Source: Qipengyuania soli (GTDB lineage Bacteria > Pseudomonadota > Alphaproteobacteria > Sphingomonadales > Sphingomonadaceae). From it: a stretch of DNA of 64,000 bases. How positions within the stretch are numbered: position 1 is the first letter of the stretch; each line of letters begins with the position of its first letter. A program made the position numbers and the translations under genes. Below, piece after piece: positions 1-7,613 of the stretch. The stretch covers positions 2,294,001 through 2,358,000 of the forward strand of contig NZ_CP064654.1 of assembly GCF_015529805.1 (NCBI RefSeq). The letters are read 5' to 3'. The notes under the pieces were generated by a model, which was not told where the DNA came from, did not search any database, and saw only the letters and a program-made list of their open reading frames with translations.

Positions 1-948
1 GACTACGGCGCCTGGCTCGAAATAGCCCGGGCGTCCGGCGCCAGCACCGACGGGAAGCACTGGACCGGCGGGCGCACGGTACTCGTGCAGATGGGCGACA
101 TTGTCGACCGTGGGCCGGATTCGCTGAAGATCATCCGCCACCTCCAGACGCTCGACAAAGAGGCCGCAATGGCGGGCGGTAGAGTTGTCGTCCTGCTGGG
201 CAATCACGAGGCGATGAACGTCATCGGCGACCTGCGCTACGTCGACCCGGGCGAATATGCGGCATTCGTCACCCGCAAATCAGAGCGGACCCGCAAGAAG
301 GCCTGGCAAGCCATGGCGCCAACGCTGGTCGCGCGGGCCCGCACGACATCGCCCGATATTTCGGAAGACGCGGTCCGCACCGCATGGATGGCGGCGACCC
401 CTCTCGGTCTCGTCGAGCATCGCCATGCGTGGGCGCCAGGAGGCGAGCTGGGGAAATGGGCGGCCGACCGACCGGCCATCTATCGGCTTGGCGACACGCT
501 CTTCGTCCATGGCGGGATCAGCCTGGAGGCAAGCGTTGACCCGATTGGGAGGATCAACGCGCGATACGGAGCAGCATTGGAAGAGGGGGCGCAGGTCGTT
601 CGGCCAGTCTTCGAAGACCCGCTCGGGCCGCTGTGGTACCGCGGCAATGTCGCGGGCGCGCCCGATCAGGGCGTCCGACCAGCACCCGATGGCGAACTTG
701 CGACGGTACTTGCGCGGCTCGGTGCCGCCCGGCTCGTCGTCGGCCACACTCCGAACCCCAACGGCATAACCGAAGAGCAGGACGGACGGCTAATCCGGAT
801 CGATACCGGCATCTCGCGTGCCTACGGCGGGCCGGCCAGCTTTCTCGAAGTCCTCGGCGGCCAGACCTGGGCGCACGAGCGGGGCAAGGACGGCCAATGG
901 TCGCGTCGCGCCCTACAGGGCGTATCCAAGGCAGGAGAACGACAATGA
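1..948 (+). CDS. Metallophosphoesterase (calcineurin-like), 5' end outside window
   Basis: The reading frame is open from base 1, so the N-terminus lies upstream and only the last 315 residues are visible. Metal-ligand motifs of calcineurin-like phosphoesterases are present in order: GDIVDRG (encoded near base 97), GNHEAMN (near 200), and the C-terminal GHTPNPNG (near 741). The spacing fits the Shewanella-type or PPP-like bacterial phosphatases that hydrolyse phosphoesters with a dinuclear metal centre. The substrate cannot be told from sequence. The stop codon overlaps the ATG of the next gene (ATGA), so the two are probably translationally coupled. Confidence 0.85.
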   Translation, partial: DYGAWLEIARASGASTDGKHWTGGRTVLVQMGDIVDRGPDSLKIIRHLQTLDKEAAMAGGRVVVLLGNHEAMNVIGDLRYVDPGEYAAFVTRKSERTRKKAWQAMAPTLVARARTTSPDISEDAVRTAWMAATPLGLVEHRHAWAPGGELGKWAADRPAIYRLGDTLFVHGGISLEASVDPIGRINARYGAALEEGAQVVRPVFEDPLGPLWYRGNVAGAPDQGVRPAPDGELATVLARLGAARLVVGHTPNPNGITEEQDGRLIRIDTGISRAYGGPASFLEVLGGQTWAHERGKDGQWSRRALQGVSKAGERQ

Positions 949-1982
949 GACTGGCGAAGCTCTGCGTGCTTTCATTGGCACTCCTCGGCACCTCTGCCTC
1001 AGGCGAGGACACAGGCGACGAGGTCACGCCGCTTTTCGGCAGCGACGCGGTTCTCGATGCCACGATCGATGGACCTGTACGCGAAGTGGCGAGGCGTGCC
1101 GAAAGCTCCGACGAAGTCCGCCCGGCGACATTGACGGCGGCGGGCGAAAGCCATGCCATCGAAATTTCGGCGCGGGGCATCTCGCGGCGTCGCAAGGACA
1201 AGTGCAGTTTCCCGCCCCTGCGCATCGGCTTTCCCGACAAGCCCGATGCGGCATCCCTCTTCCGCAAGCAAAAACGCATCAAGCTTGTCACGCACTGCAA
1301 CGACAACGCGCGGTTCGAGCAAATCGTGCTGCGCGAATACGCCGCCTACCGGCTGTACAACATCCTGACGCCCGAGAGCTTCAAGGTCAGGCTGGCGCGG
1401 GTCACCTACCGCGATGGCGGCAAGGATGTGACCACCCGCATCGGCTTCTTCATCGAGGACGGTGACGATGCGGCGAAGCGCGTCGGCCTGAAGGAAGTCG
1501 ACACCGGCAACGTCCGGGTCGCAGTCCTCAACCGCGAGGACGGCGCGCGGTACTCGCTGTTCCAATACATGATCGGCAATACCGACTGGGCCATGGATGC
1601 CGGGCCCGACCCTGCCGACTGCTGCCACAATTCACGCCTCTTCGGCGAGGCAAAGGACGCCGCCGCCAACCTCACGCCGGTCCCCTATGATTTCGACAAT
1701 GCCGGGTTGGTCGATGCACCCTATGCCGTTCCCAGCGAAAAGCTGCGCATCCCCAATGTGAGGTACCGCATCTATCGCGGGTATTGCGCCTTCAACGAAG
1801 CCTTGCCTGCCCAGCTCGAGAATTACCGCAACGCGCGCGGGGAAATCGAGGCCGAACTGGGCCGCATTCCGGGACTCGAAACGCGCAGCATCCAGTCCAT
1901 GCGACAATATCTTGCCGGGTTCTTCGAAGACATCGGCGACAGCGACAGGATCGCGAAGAAGCTGACCGGCGCCTGCCTCTAG
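945..1982 (+). CDS. Exported protein of unknown function, possibly kinase-fold (CotH/HipA-like)
   Basis: This 345-residue protein starts with a hydrophobic signal peptide (residues 1-20, ending around TSASG). ATG 945 is chosen because it overlaps the upstream stop in an ATGA coupling. The middle has a basic, Cys-containing segment (KCSFPPLRIGF) that recalls proteins in which a long chain folds over a ligand. The C-terminal half has GNTDWAMD and PYDFDNAG, reminiscent of the catalytic HxN/DFD region of CotH- or HipA-like kinases, but this is a weak pattern resemblance. No function is assigned. Coupling to the phosphoesterase suggests that the two act together. The gene ends in a 4-bp convergent overlap with the next gene. 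Confidence 0.75.
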   Translation: MRLAKLCVLSLALLGTSASGEDTGDEVTPLFGSDAVLDATIDGPVREVARRAESSDEVRPATLTAAGESHAIEISARGISRRRKDKCSFPPLRIGFPDKPDAASLFRKQKRIKLVTHCNDNARFEQIVLREYAAYRLYNILTPESFKVRLARVTYRDGGKDVTTRIGFFIEDGDDAAKRVGLKEVDTGNVRVAVLNREDGARYSLFQYMIGNTDWAMDAGPDPADCCHNSRLFGEAKDAAANLTPVPYDFDNAGLVDAPYAVPSEKLRIPNVRYRIYRGYCAFNEALPAQLENYRNARGEIEAELGRIPGLETRSIQSMRQYLAGFFEDIGDSDRIAKKLTGACL

Positions 1983-2644
1983 GCACCCTCGCCCGACTGG
2001 TCGACCTGATCGAGCCCGGTCTCCGCATCGTCGGGATCGGTCGGGCGCAAATAGCGATGCGTGCCTTGCAGCGCACCGTAATCGACGAGCCACAAGAAGG
2101 CGAAGGTGAAGTTGAACATCACCGTCATGACCAGCGCGATCTCGAGCGCGCCGATCCCGGCCGCAAGCCCGATACCGATGGCGAGCAGGATGTAGATCGC
2201 GTCGCCCGAGCTCTTCAGCGTGTTGCGAAAGCGCACCCCGCCGACGATCCCGGCGAGTGAGAAGGCCAGCGCCAGGGAATCGTGGACCATGACTACGATC
2301 GACGTCACTGCGATCGGCAGGACGATCATCGTTTCGACGAGCGCCTGATCGTATTCCTTGCGACTGCGGCTGGCCATGTACGTCCAGGTGACCGGGAAGG
2401 TGGTCAGCAGAGCCCCCATGACCGCGACCACCAGCCACACGACCGAACTGCCCAGATTGCCGACGCGGCGGGCCTCTATACCCACCCCATCGAGCGGATT
2501 GGCAGGTGGCGCGGTGAGGAGCGTCTGCGCACCTCCGATGGGCAGGAAATCGGCCAGCGGCGGGTACAGGGAAACCGCCAGGTAAACGGCAAGCGATACG
2601 AAGGCGTAGAACAGGACCAGCCTGACGAAGAGTTGCCGTGTCAT
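1979..2644 (-). CDS. DUF4956-type integral membrane protein
   Basis: This is a 221-residue polytopic membrane protein. The central part carries the DUF4956 hallmark GGVRFRNTLKSSGDAIYILLA, followed by a Gly/Ala-rich membrane helix and a short acidic tail. About four or five membrane spans are visible. Start 2644 (MTRQLF) is preferred over an in-frame ATG 11 codons upstream because a GGGAAGCGG ribosome-binding site lies just ahead of it and the extra residues are not membrane-like. Members of the family are often found beside polyphosphate-related VTC/CotH-type genes, and here the neighbour is the possible kinase-fold protein on the opposite strand. The molecular function is unknown. Confidence 0.8.
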   Translation of the reverse strand: MTRQLFVRLVLFYAFVSLAVYLAVSLYPPLADFLPIGGAQTLLTAPPANPLDGVGIEARRVGNLGSSVVWLVVAVMGALLTTFPVTWTYMASRSRKEYDQALVETMIVLPIAVTSIVVMVHDSLALAFSLAGIVGGVRFRNTLKSSGDAIYILLAIGIGLAAGIGALEIALVMTVMFNFTFAFLWLVDYGALQGTHRYLRPTDPDDAETGLDQVDQSGEGA

Positions 2645-2727
2645 TCCGCTTCCCATCCCCCTTGGCAGCGCAGGCAATCATAGCGCGAATGTGAGCAGCC
2701 ACCAAATGCACTCGATCGAACCAGTCA

Positions 2728-2742
2728 TATCGAAATTCGATA
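2728..2742. promoter_or_regulatory. Palindromic operator 1 of the DUF2975/HTH operon
   Basis: TATCGAAATTCGATA is a perfect inverted repeat of 7-bp arms around one base. The symmetry extends one base further on each side. It overlaps a candidate -35 element. The same arm (TATCGAT/A) recurs in operator 2. Confidence 0.5.
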
Positions 2743-2757
2743 TTATCGATTTACAAT
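2730..2757 (+). promoter_or_regulatory. Candidate promoter of the DUF2975/HTH operon
   Basis: The -35 candidate TCGAAA (2730-2735) and the -10 candidate TACAAT (2752-2757) are separated by 16 bp. The -10 matches the consensus at five of six positions. Start of transcription would fall near 2764, between the two palindromes, so a bound repressor would cover both the -35 and the early transcribed region. Confidence 0.4.
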
Positions 2758-2774
2758 AAGAACAGCGACTGCCA

Positions 2775-2789
2775 TATCGATTATCGATA
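2775..2789. promoter_or_regulatory. Palindromic operator 2, abutting the ribosome-binding site
   Basis: TATCGATTATCGATA is a second 15-bp palindrome with the same arms as operator 1, 47 bp downstream (start to start). It is directly followed by the AAGGAGG Shine-Dalgarno of the DUF2975 gene. Confidence 0.5.
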
Positions 2790-2800
2790 AGGAGGCTGGC

Positions 2801-3295
2801 ATGCTGTCGATTCTCAAGCACACGTTGCGGATCGCGAACTTTCTGAACTGGGCCATGGCAGCGCTGTTTACCCTGCTTTTGGTCGAACCGGGGCTGTTCA
2901 AGGAAGGTTTCCGCAATGCCCTCGGCGTGCAGGGTGCCGACGAGGTGGTCTTCACCTGGCTCGAATGGACCTGCGCCATGGTGATCCCGATCGCCTATGC
3001 GGTCCACCTGATCCTGACGCGCCTCGCCGCCATGATCCATGACACCCAGCGCGGTGAAGGCTTTTCCGAAACCAATGCGCAACGCCTGTCAGTCATTGCC
3101 TGGGCACTGCTGGCCATCAACGTGGCGGATCTGGCATTCGGGCAACTGTCCATCTGGGCGAGCAAGGTGAGCGGCGAGTATTTCGGCTGGTCGCTGTCGC
3201 TCACCGGCTGGTTCGCGGTCCCGTTACTGTTCGTCCTGGCCCGGCTGCTGCGCGAAGGCGCCCAGATGCGCGACGACCTGGAAGGAACGGTCTGA
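2801..3295 (+). CDS. DUF2975 family four-helix membrane protein
   Basis: This 164-residue protein has four hydrophobic segments (about residues 12-35, 48-68, 92-112 and 135-155), the layout of the DUF2975 family. A very strong AAGGAGG ribosome-binding site lies 6 bp before the ATG. The gene overlaps the next one (TGATG), which encodes a small Cro/CI-type repressor. DUF2975 proteins are commonly paired with such YozG-like regulators, and this suggests a sensor/regulator or membrane-stress module. The biochemical role is not known. Confidence 0.85.
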   Translation: MLSILKHTLRIANFLNWAMAALFTLLLVEPGLFKEGFRNALGVQGADEVVFTWLEWTCAMVIPIAYAVHLILTRLAAMIHDTQRGEGFSETNAQRLSVIAWALLAINVADLAFGQLSIWASKVSGEYFGWSLSLTGWFAVPLLFVLARLLREGAQMRDDLEGTV

Positions 3296-3525
3296 TGCCG
3301 GCCGAGGACGATCAGGCCATCGTCGTGAACCTCGAGGAACTGCTGCAGGATCGCGGCATGACGCTCACCCAGCTCGCCGAGCGCATCGGCCTGACACTTG
3401 CCAATGCGTCGATCCTGAAGACCGGCAAGGCAAAAGCCATCCGCTTCTCGACCCTCGCGGCCATCTGCCGCGAGCTCCAGTGCCAACCCGGTGACCTGCT
3501 GGGATACCAGGAGAAGGACCAATGA
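3295..3525 (+). CDS. Small XRE/Cro-type helix-turn-helix regulator
   Basis: The protein has 76 residues and consists almost entirely of one helix-turn-helix domain (LTQLAERIGLTLANASILKT followed by the IRFSTLAAICRELQCQPGDLL tail typical of YozG-like regulators). It overlaps the upstream gene by one base (TGATG) and the downstream gene by four bases (ATGA), so it sits in the centre of a three-gene operon. It is the best candidate to bind the two palindromes upstream of the operon and so to autoregulate. That link is inferred from position. Confidence 0.9.
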   Translation: MPAEDDQAIVVNLEELLQDRGMTLTQLAERIGLTLANASILKTGKAKAIRFSTLAAICRELQCQPGDLLGYQEKDQ

Positions 3526-4289
3526 TCTGGCTCAAACGTTTTGCGTCCGACTTCGTCGGCACGCTGGCCGACTCCGTTCGCGCGTTCAGGACCCTGCCCT
3601 GGCTGATGGCCGGGATCGTCTTGTGGGAGTTTGCCCAGCACGTGGTCGAAGTGCGGATCGGCATGTTCGAAAGCAAGGAAGCCGCACGCGCGGTCGGCGA
3701 AGACGGCACGCGGATGATCTTCGGCTGGATAAAGATGGCTCTGGTCTATGTCGGCGGGTTTTTCGTGATCCGCCATTTCGCTGGCAAGCGCGATGGCACG
3801 CGGATTGACCCTCTTACGGATGCGGTACCGCGGTACCTGCCCTACATGGTCTATTCGCTCTCGATCTTTGCGGCGATCTTCTACACGAGAAGCTACGCGC
3901 AAGAAGACCATGTCGATACGATCCGTATGGTGGTCGGCCTGAGCCAGCTGCTTCTGGAACCCCTTCTCATGGCATGGGTCGCGTCGGCCGCGACAGACGG
4001 CGACGTCAACAATGCGCTGTCATCGGCGAAGCGAACCGGGCTGCTCTATTTCTATGCCCTTCCGCTGTATTTCACGACGCGAGTGCCGCCCAGCCTGGCC
4101 CACAACCAGTTGCACGAAATAGCATATGGCCAGGATCAAGCGCTGGTCTTTGCGTTGATGGCCGTAGATTCGCTTGTCGTCGGCTTGATCGTCGCCATTC
4201 CGGCCGCAGCCGCGGTGCGCGTCGCCAGGCTGGTCCGCAACAGGCTCGACGGCCAGATTTCGCCAGATGAAAGTCCGATCACCGCGTGA
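3522..4289 (+). CDS. Polytopic membrane protein of unknown function
   Basis: This 255-residue protein has about five or six hydrophobic stretches, for example near residues 25-40, 65-85, 105-125 and 210-245. I recognise no family. Its start overlaps the regulator stop (ATGA), so it is co-translated with the DUF2975/HTH pair. The last 20 residues are polar. Expression should follow the operators at 2728-2789. About 120 bp separate it from the next gene, and no clear terminator is visible there. Confidence 0.75.
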   Translation: MIWLKRFASDFVGTLADSVRAFRTLPWLMAGIVLWEFAQHVVEVRIGMFESKEAARAVGEDGTRMIFGWIKMALVYVGGFFVIRHFAGKRDGTRIDPLTDAVPRYLPYMVYSLSIFAAIFYTRSYAQEDHVDTIRMVVGLSQLLLEPLLMAWVASAATDGDVNNALSSAKRTGLLYFYALPLYFTTRVPPSLAHNQLHEIAYGQDQALVFALMAVDSLVVGLIVAIPAAAAVRVARLVRNRLDGQISPDESPITA

Positions 4290-4411
4290 AAGCACGGAAT
4301 TTGCAGCGGAATGGGAAAAATTCGCTCCTACGCAAAATGTGTCTTCTCCTTGGCGAAAATAAGGCTATTTTATGTCCACGCCAATCACGGCGTTACAGGA
4401 ATTGAAGACCC

Positions 4412-4651
4412 ATGAAGAAGATCGCACTCGTCGCCGCCCTTCCCTTCGCTCTGTCGCTCGCCGCTTGCGGTGAGAAGGCTGCTGAAGAAGCTGCTCCGGC
4501 TGAAGACACCGCCGCTGCTGAAGCCACCATGGAAGAAGCTGCTCCGGCCGCTGAAGCCACCGACGCTGCTGCTCCGGCTGCTGAAGCTACCGACGCTGCT
4601 GCTCCGGCTGCCGAAGCTACCGACGCTGCTGAAGCTCCGGCTGCTGAATAA
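4412..4651 (+). CDS. Small Ala/Glu-rich repeat lipoprotein
   Basis: This 79-residue protein begins MKKIALVAALPFALSLAAC, a lipoprotein signal with Cys19 as the lipidation site. The mature part is only Ala, Glu, Pro, Thr and Asp in near-perfect ten-residue repeats (PAAEATDAAA at 45-54, 55-64 and a shortened copy from 65). Such sequences are expected to be flexible and acidic, lying in the periplasm or at the outer membrane. A second small lipoprotein of the same style is encoded at 48938-49189. The gene has its own strong terminator. Function unknown. Confidence 0.75.
   Translation: MKKIALVAALPFALSLAACGEKAAEEAAPAEDTAAAEATMEEAAPAAEATDAAAPAAEATDAAAPAAEATDAAEAPAAE
4544..4630 (+). repeat. 30-bp tandem repeat inside the lipoprotein gene
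   Basis: Three in-frame copies, the last slightly shortened, encode PAAEATDAAA. They differ at only a few third positions, so copy number could change by slippage without loss of frame. Confidence 0.75.
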
Positions 4652-4697
4652 TCTTTCCGTCGTCCGCGCCTGACGCGCGGATCGGTTAGACTAGCGA

Positions 4698-4728
4698 GAG
4701 GCCTGTCCCTTCGGGGGCGGGCCTCTTT
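4698..4728 (+). terminator. Rho-independent terminator after the small lipoprotein gene
   Basis: A 12-bp stem (GAGGCCTGTCCC with GGGGCGGGCCTC, two G-U pairs) closes a TTCG tetraloop and is followed by TTTGCTTT. Confidence 0.8.
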
Positions 4729-4749
4729 GCTTTGGCGCGTCCGCCTTGA

Positions 4750-5040
4750 CTCCTTCGCGGATTCGACTAGATGCGCGCCCGACCGGCACGTGCGCAAGCG
4801 CAGGCCGATCATCCGTCCGAGACAGTTGGTGACCGGAATCTGCCGGTCTTAATTTCCAGCCTAGACGGGGAACAGAGATTTCATGGCGGTCCGCCCGATA
4901 CAGGGTTGTCCGTCGTTTCGCGCCAATGTGGCGCACTCCTTCCCCCTCAACGGACTCGCCCGTGTTGCATCTTGCAACATGGACAAACGTAGCCGGCCGT
5001 CCGGGAGCCATCCCGTGCGGTCATAGTGAAGGAGTATGGC
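4750..5040 (+). promoter_or_regulatory. Leader region of rplJ-rplL (possible L10 autoregulatory leader)
   Basis: About 290 bp without a credible gene precede rplJ. They include a hairpin GACCGG-AATCTG-CCGGTC at 4831-4848 followed by TTAATTT, and further GC-rich inverted segments. In many bacteria the L10-L7/L12 complex binds such a leader to repress its own translation. I cannot show the L10 kink-turn from sequence alone, so the assignment rests on position and length. Confidence 0.35.
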
Positions 5041-5556
5041 ATGGATCGTTCGCAGAAAGCCGATTCGGTCGCCCAGCTCAGCGAGATCTTCGCCCAGTCC
5101 GGCGTGGTGGTCATCACCCGCAACCTGGGGCTCTCGGTCGCCCAGTCGACCGAACTGCGTTCGAAGATGCGCGATGCCGGTGCGTCCTACAAGGTTGCGA
5201 AGAACCGTCTCGCCAAGCTCGCCCTGAAGGACACCGACTACGCAGGTCTCGACGAGTACCTGACCGGTCCGACCGCCCTTGGTTATTCCGAGGATCCGGT
5301 TGCTGCGGCCAAGGCCGTGGTGGAGTTCGCCAAGACCACCGACAAGATCGAAATCGTCGGTGGTTCGATGGGCGCAACGAAGCTCGACGAAGCTGGGGTC
5401 AAGGCACTCGCCTCGATGCCGAGCCTCGACGAACTGCGTGGCAAGATCGTGGGTCTCGTCAACGCGCCGGCAACCAAGGTTGTCCAGCTCGTCAACGCCC
5501 CCGCGAGCAAGCTCGCTCGTGTTTTCGGCGCATATGCCGCCAAGGACGCAGCGTAA
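5041..5556 (+). CDS. rplJ: 50S ribosomal protein L10
   Basis: The 171-residue product has the L10 N-terminal fold (MDRSQKADSVAQLSEIF..VVITRNLGLSVAQ), the conserved YKVAKNRLAKLAL segment, and the C-terminal alpha-helix that recruits L7/L12 dimers. L10 forms the base of the ribosomal stalk. ATG 5041 is chosen because AAGGAG lies seven bases upstream; an in-frame ATG at 5026 lies within this ribosome-binding region. rplL follows after 80 bp. Confidence 0.97.
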   Translation: MDRSQKADSVAQLSEIFAQSGVVVITRNLGLSVAQSTELRSKMRDAGASYKVAKNRLAKLALKDTDYAGLDEYLTGPTALGYSEDPVAAAKAVVEFAKTTDKIEIVGGSMGATKLDEAGVKALASMPSLDELRGKIVGLVNAPATKVVQLVNAPASKLARVFGAYAAKDAA

Positions 5557-5636
5557 GCCTGGTTCATCGCAAATCGCGACTTATTCATTGGGGCAGTCCC
5601 GTGTGGAACCCCAGCCTAATTTTGGAGTGAAACATC

Positions 5637-6014
5637 ATGGCCGATATCGCCAAGCTTGTTGAAGAACTGTCGAAGCTGACCGTCATGGAAGCCGCTGAGC
5701 TTGCCAAGGCGCTCGAAGAAGAGTGGGGCGTTAGCGCCGCCGCTGCTGTTGCCGTTGCCGCACCTGCTGGTGGTGGCGACGCTGGCGCCGCTGCTGAAGA
5801 GAAGGACGAATTCGACGTCATTCTCACCGGCGACGGTGGCAAGAAGATCCAGGTCATCAAGGAAGTCCGCGCCATCACCGGCCTGGGCCTGACCGAAGCC
5901 AAGGCTCTCGTCGAAGGCGCCCCGAAGGCGCTCAAGGAAGGCGTGAACAAGGCCGAAGCCGAAGACGTGAAGGCCAAGATCGAAGCAGCCGGCGGCACCG
6001 TCGAACTGAAGTAA
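5637..6014 (+). CDS. rplL: 50S ribosomal protein L7/L12
   Basis: The 125-residue product has the L7/L12 N-terminal dimerisation domain ([20 protein letters not shown]), an Ala/Gly-rich hinge around residues 36-55, and the factor-binding C-terminal domain ([31 protein letters not shown]). It is preceded by GGAGTG at a good distance and ends shortly before a strong terminator. rpoB, its usual downstream neighbour in bacteria, does not follow. Confidence 0.98.
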   Translation: MADIAKLVEELSKLTVMEAAELAKALEEEWGVSAAAAVAVAAPAGGGDAGAAAEEKDEFDVILTGDGGKKIQVIKEVRAITGLGLTEAKALVEGAPKALKEGVNKAEAEDVKAKIEAAGGTVELK

Positions 6015-6054
6015 GCTTCACGCTTACACTTCGAACAGCTTCTGCTGATCAAGG

Positions 6055-6085
6055 AGGGCGGTGCCGCAAGGCGCCGCCCTTTCTT
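6055..6085 (+). terminator. Rho-independent terminator after rplL
   Basis: An 11-bp stem (AGGGCGGTGCC with GGCGCCGCCCT) closes a GCAA tetraloop and is followed by TTCTT. Confidence 0.85.
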
Positions 6086-6185
6086 GTGACAGTTTATCCT
6101 TCGCGGAACGCGATGCCGGATCGCGAGCAATTGTCTGGAATTTCTATCGAAATCACTTGCTAGGTGTTTTCCCTGAACGCTAACA

Positions 6186-6512
6186 ATGCAGCGGATCTTG
6201 GGGTGGCGATCTATGCAATCCGTGCTTTTACTGGCGATGTGTTACGTAAGCAGCTGCTTTGTCCTGTCTGCACTTGCCGTCAGACTGAAGCCTCGAAGTA
6301 TGACGACCAGGATCTTGAGATCCAACCACTCCTTCTTCACGATACTGCCTGCGCTTGTCTTTCTCGAGGTATTCCTCGGTGTCGTTTCGCTCGCGCAATC
6401 GGCGGGCCGGCTCTCCAGGTACCTGTTCGAGAAAATCTCCGGCCGTCCGCAGCTAAAGCGTATCAGCGCATACTATCAGCATGGTCGGGAACTCCGGCGG
6501 GACCGGCGCTGA
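6186..6512 (+). CDS. Possible small membrane protein, uncertain gene
   Basis: This frame would encode 108 residues with two hydrophobic segments (about 10-33 and 50-70) and a strongly basic end. No family is recognised, no clear ribosome-binding site is visible, and an alternative overlapping frame (6164-6520) is also open. The region 6090-6620 has lower GC than its surroundings, as for an intergenic or recently acquired segment. The gene is doubtful. Confidence 0.3.
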   Translation: MQRILGWRSMQSVLLLAMCYVSSCFVLSALAVRLKPRSMTTRILRSNHSFFTILPALVFLEVFLGVVSLAQSAGRLSRYLFEKISGRPQLKRISAYYQHGRELRRDRR

Positions 6513-6623
6513 GCAGGTAACCATCGGCGCCTTTTACGCGCCCTAGGCCAAGCTCAATCAAGAAGCACTCGTTAACCAAGCGCGGAAACTGCGCCTTGAT
6601 ATTGCCTGCGTATTCCGGGCCTC

Positions 6624-7610
6624 ATGGTAAGGCCGGAACACTTCCGCAATGCACTGCGCAATGTCGCTGCAGCGTCCGTGCTCGCTGCAGGCGGGGTGGC
6701 CCTGCCAGCGCAGGCGCAGGGTGCCGCGCCGTTGTTGATGCCGGCTATGACGGCCGCACTCGCCAATGTTGCCTGCCCAGTGTCTGGCACACCGGTCATT
6801 CCGACACAGGACTTTGCCGCCGCAGGCAACCTTACGGCTTCAAAGGCCTCGGCCATCCTAGGCGGCGGGACCAGCGAGCTGGAGCGCATTCGCGCGGAAC
6901 AGACTTCATTTGAGTCCTTGGGGTCGCTGATGCCCCAGGCAGGTCCGACGACTGAAACCGTTTCCGTCCCGGTATTGCAGCCGCTTGCACCGGCATCGGC
7001 TGCCTTCGCCAAGGTAGTCCCCTGCTCCTCCGACTTCGGGGGTGGCACGTCCGGTCTTGTTTCGCTGAAGCGGATCGCCCCCGCAGCAGGCCTCGGCCGC
7101 GACGACTTTCTGTCCAGCCGCAAGGTCGCGCTTGGCCGGACCAGCTTCGATAGCGCCTGGGCCCGCGTAAGCCGTGAAAAGGCACGCCTTTCCCAGGTCC
7201 CTGCTGATCTCGTATCCGGTTCCGGCGGAATTGAGCAACGCCTCGAAGCGGTGAATCGCTGGGTCAATCACCGGATTACCTACACCGACGATCGCAAGCT
7301 GTTCGGAAAGGCCGACTTCTGGGCCGGGCCACGCAAGACGCTCCAGCTCGGCAAGGGCGATTGCGAGGACTATGCGCTACTGAAGATGCACCTGCTTGCC
7401 GCCGCGGGCGTGCGCCGCGAGGACATGTTCCTGACTATTGCGCGGGATCTGGTCCGGCGTGCCGACCATGCCGTGCTGATAATTCGCACCGATGACGGCT
7501 ACCGCATGCTCGACAACGCTACCGATCAGGTGCTCGATGCGACGCTGGCAAACGATTACCAGCCGGTGCTGAGCTTCAACGACCGCCGCACCTGGCTGCA
7601 CGGTTCCTGA
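6624..7610 (+). CDS. lapG: LapG-like transglutaminase-type periplasmic cysteine protease (BTLCP family)
   Basis: This 328-residue protein has an N-terminal signal peptide ending near ALPAQAQ. The catalytic domain carries the BTLCP triad Cys247 (within GKGDCEDYALLK), His282 (DHAVLII) and Asp297 (RMLDNATDQV). The Asp-Cys-Glu arrangement around the nucleophile is that of the calcium-binding LapG subgroup. LapG cleaves the N-terminal retention module of type I-secreted adhesins and so releases them from the cell surface. The gene lies convergent with, and 3 bp from, the HlyD gene of a T1SS operon that also encodes a giant adhesin. LapD, the inner-membrane c-di-GMP receptor that inhibits LapG, is not encoded in the window. 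Confidence 0.88.
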   Translation: MVRPEHFRNALRNVAAASVLAAGGVALPAQAQGAAPLLMPAMTAALANVACPVSGTPVIPTQDFAAAGNLTASKASAILGGGTSELERIRAEQTSFESLGSLMPQAGPTTETVSVPVLQPLAPASAAFAKVVPCSSDFGGGTSGLVSLKRIAPAAGLGRDDFLSSRKVALGRTSFDSAWARVSREKARLSQVPADLVSGSGGIEQRLEAVNRWVNHRITYTDDRKLFGKADFWAGPRKTLQLGKGDCEDYALLKMHLLAAAGVRREDMFLTIARDLVRRADHAVLIIRTDDGYRMLDNATDQVLDATLANDYQPVLSFNDRRTWLHGS

Positions 7611-7613
7611 CCA

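Noticed and set aside
6164..6520. Alternative 118-codon frame to the 6186 gene
   Set aside because: Its residue pattern lacks any membrane or domain character, so the 6186 frame is slightly preferred though also doubtful.
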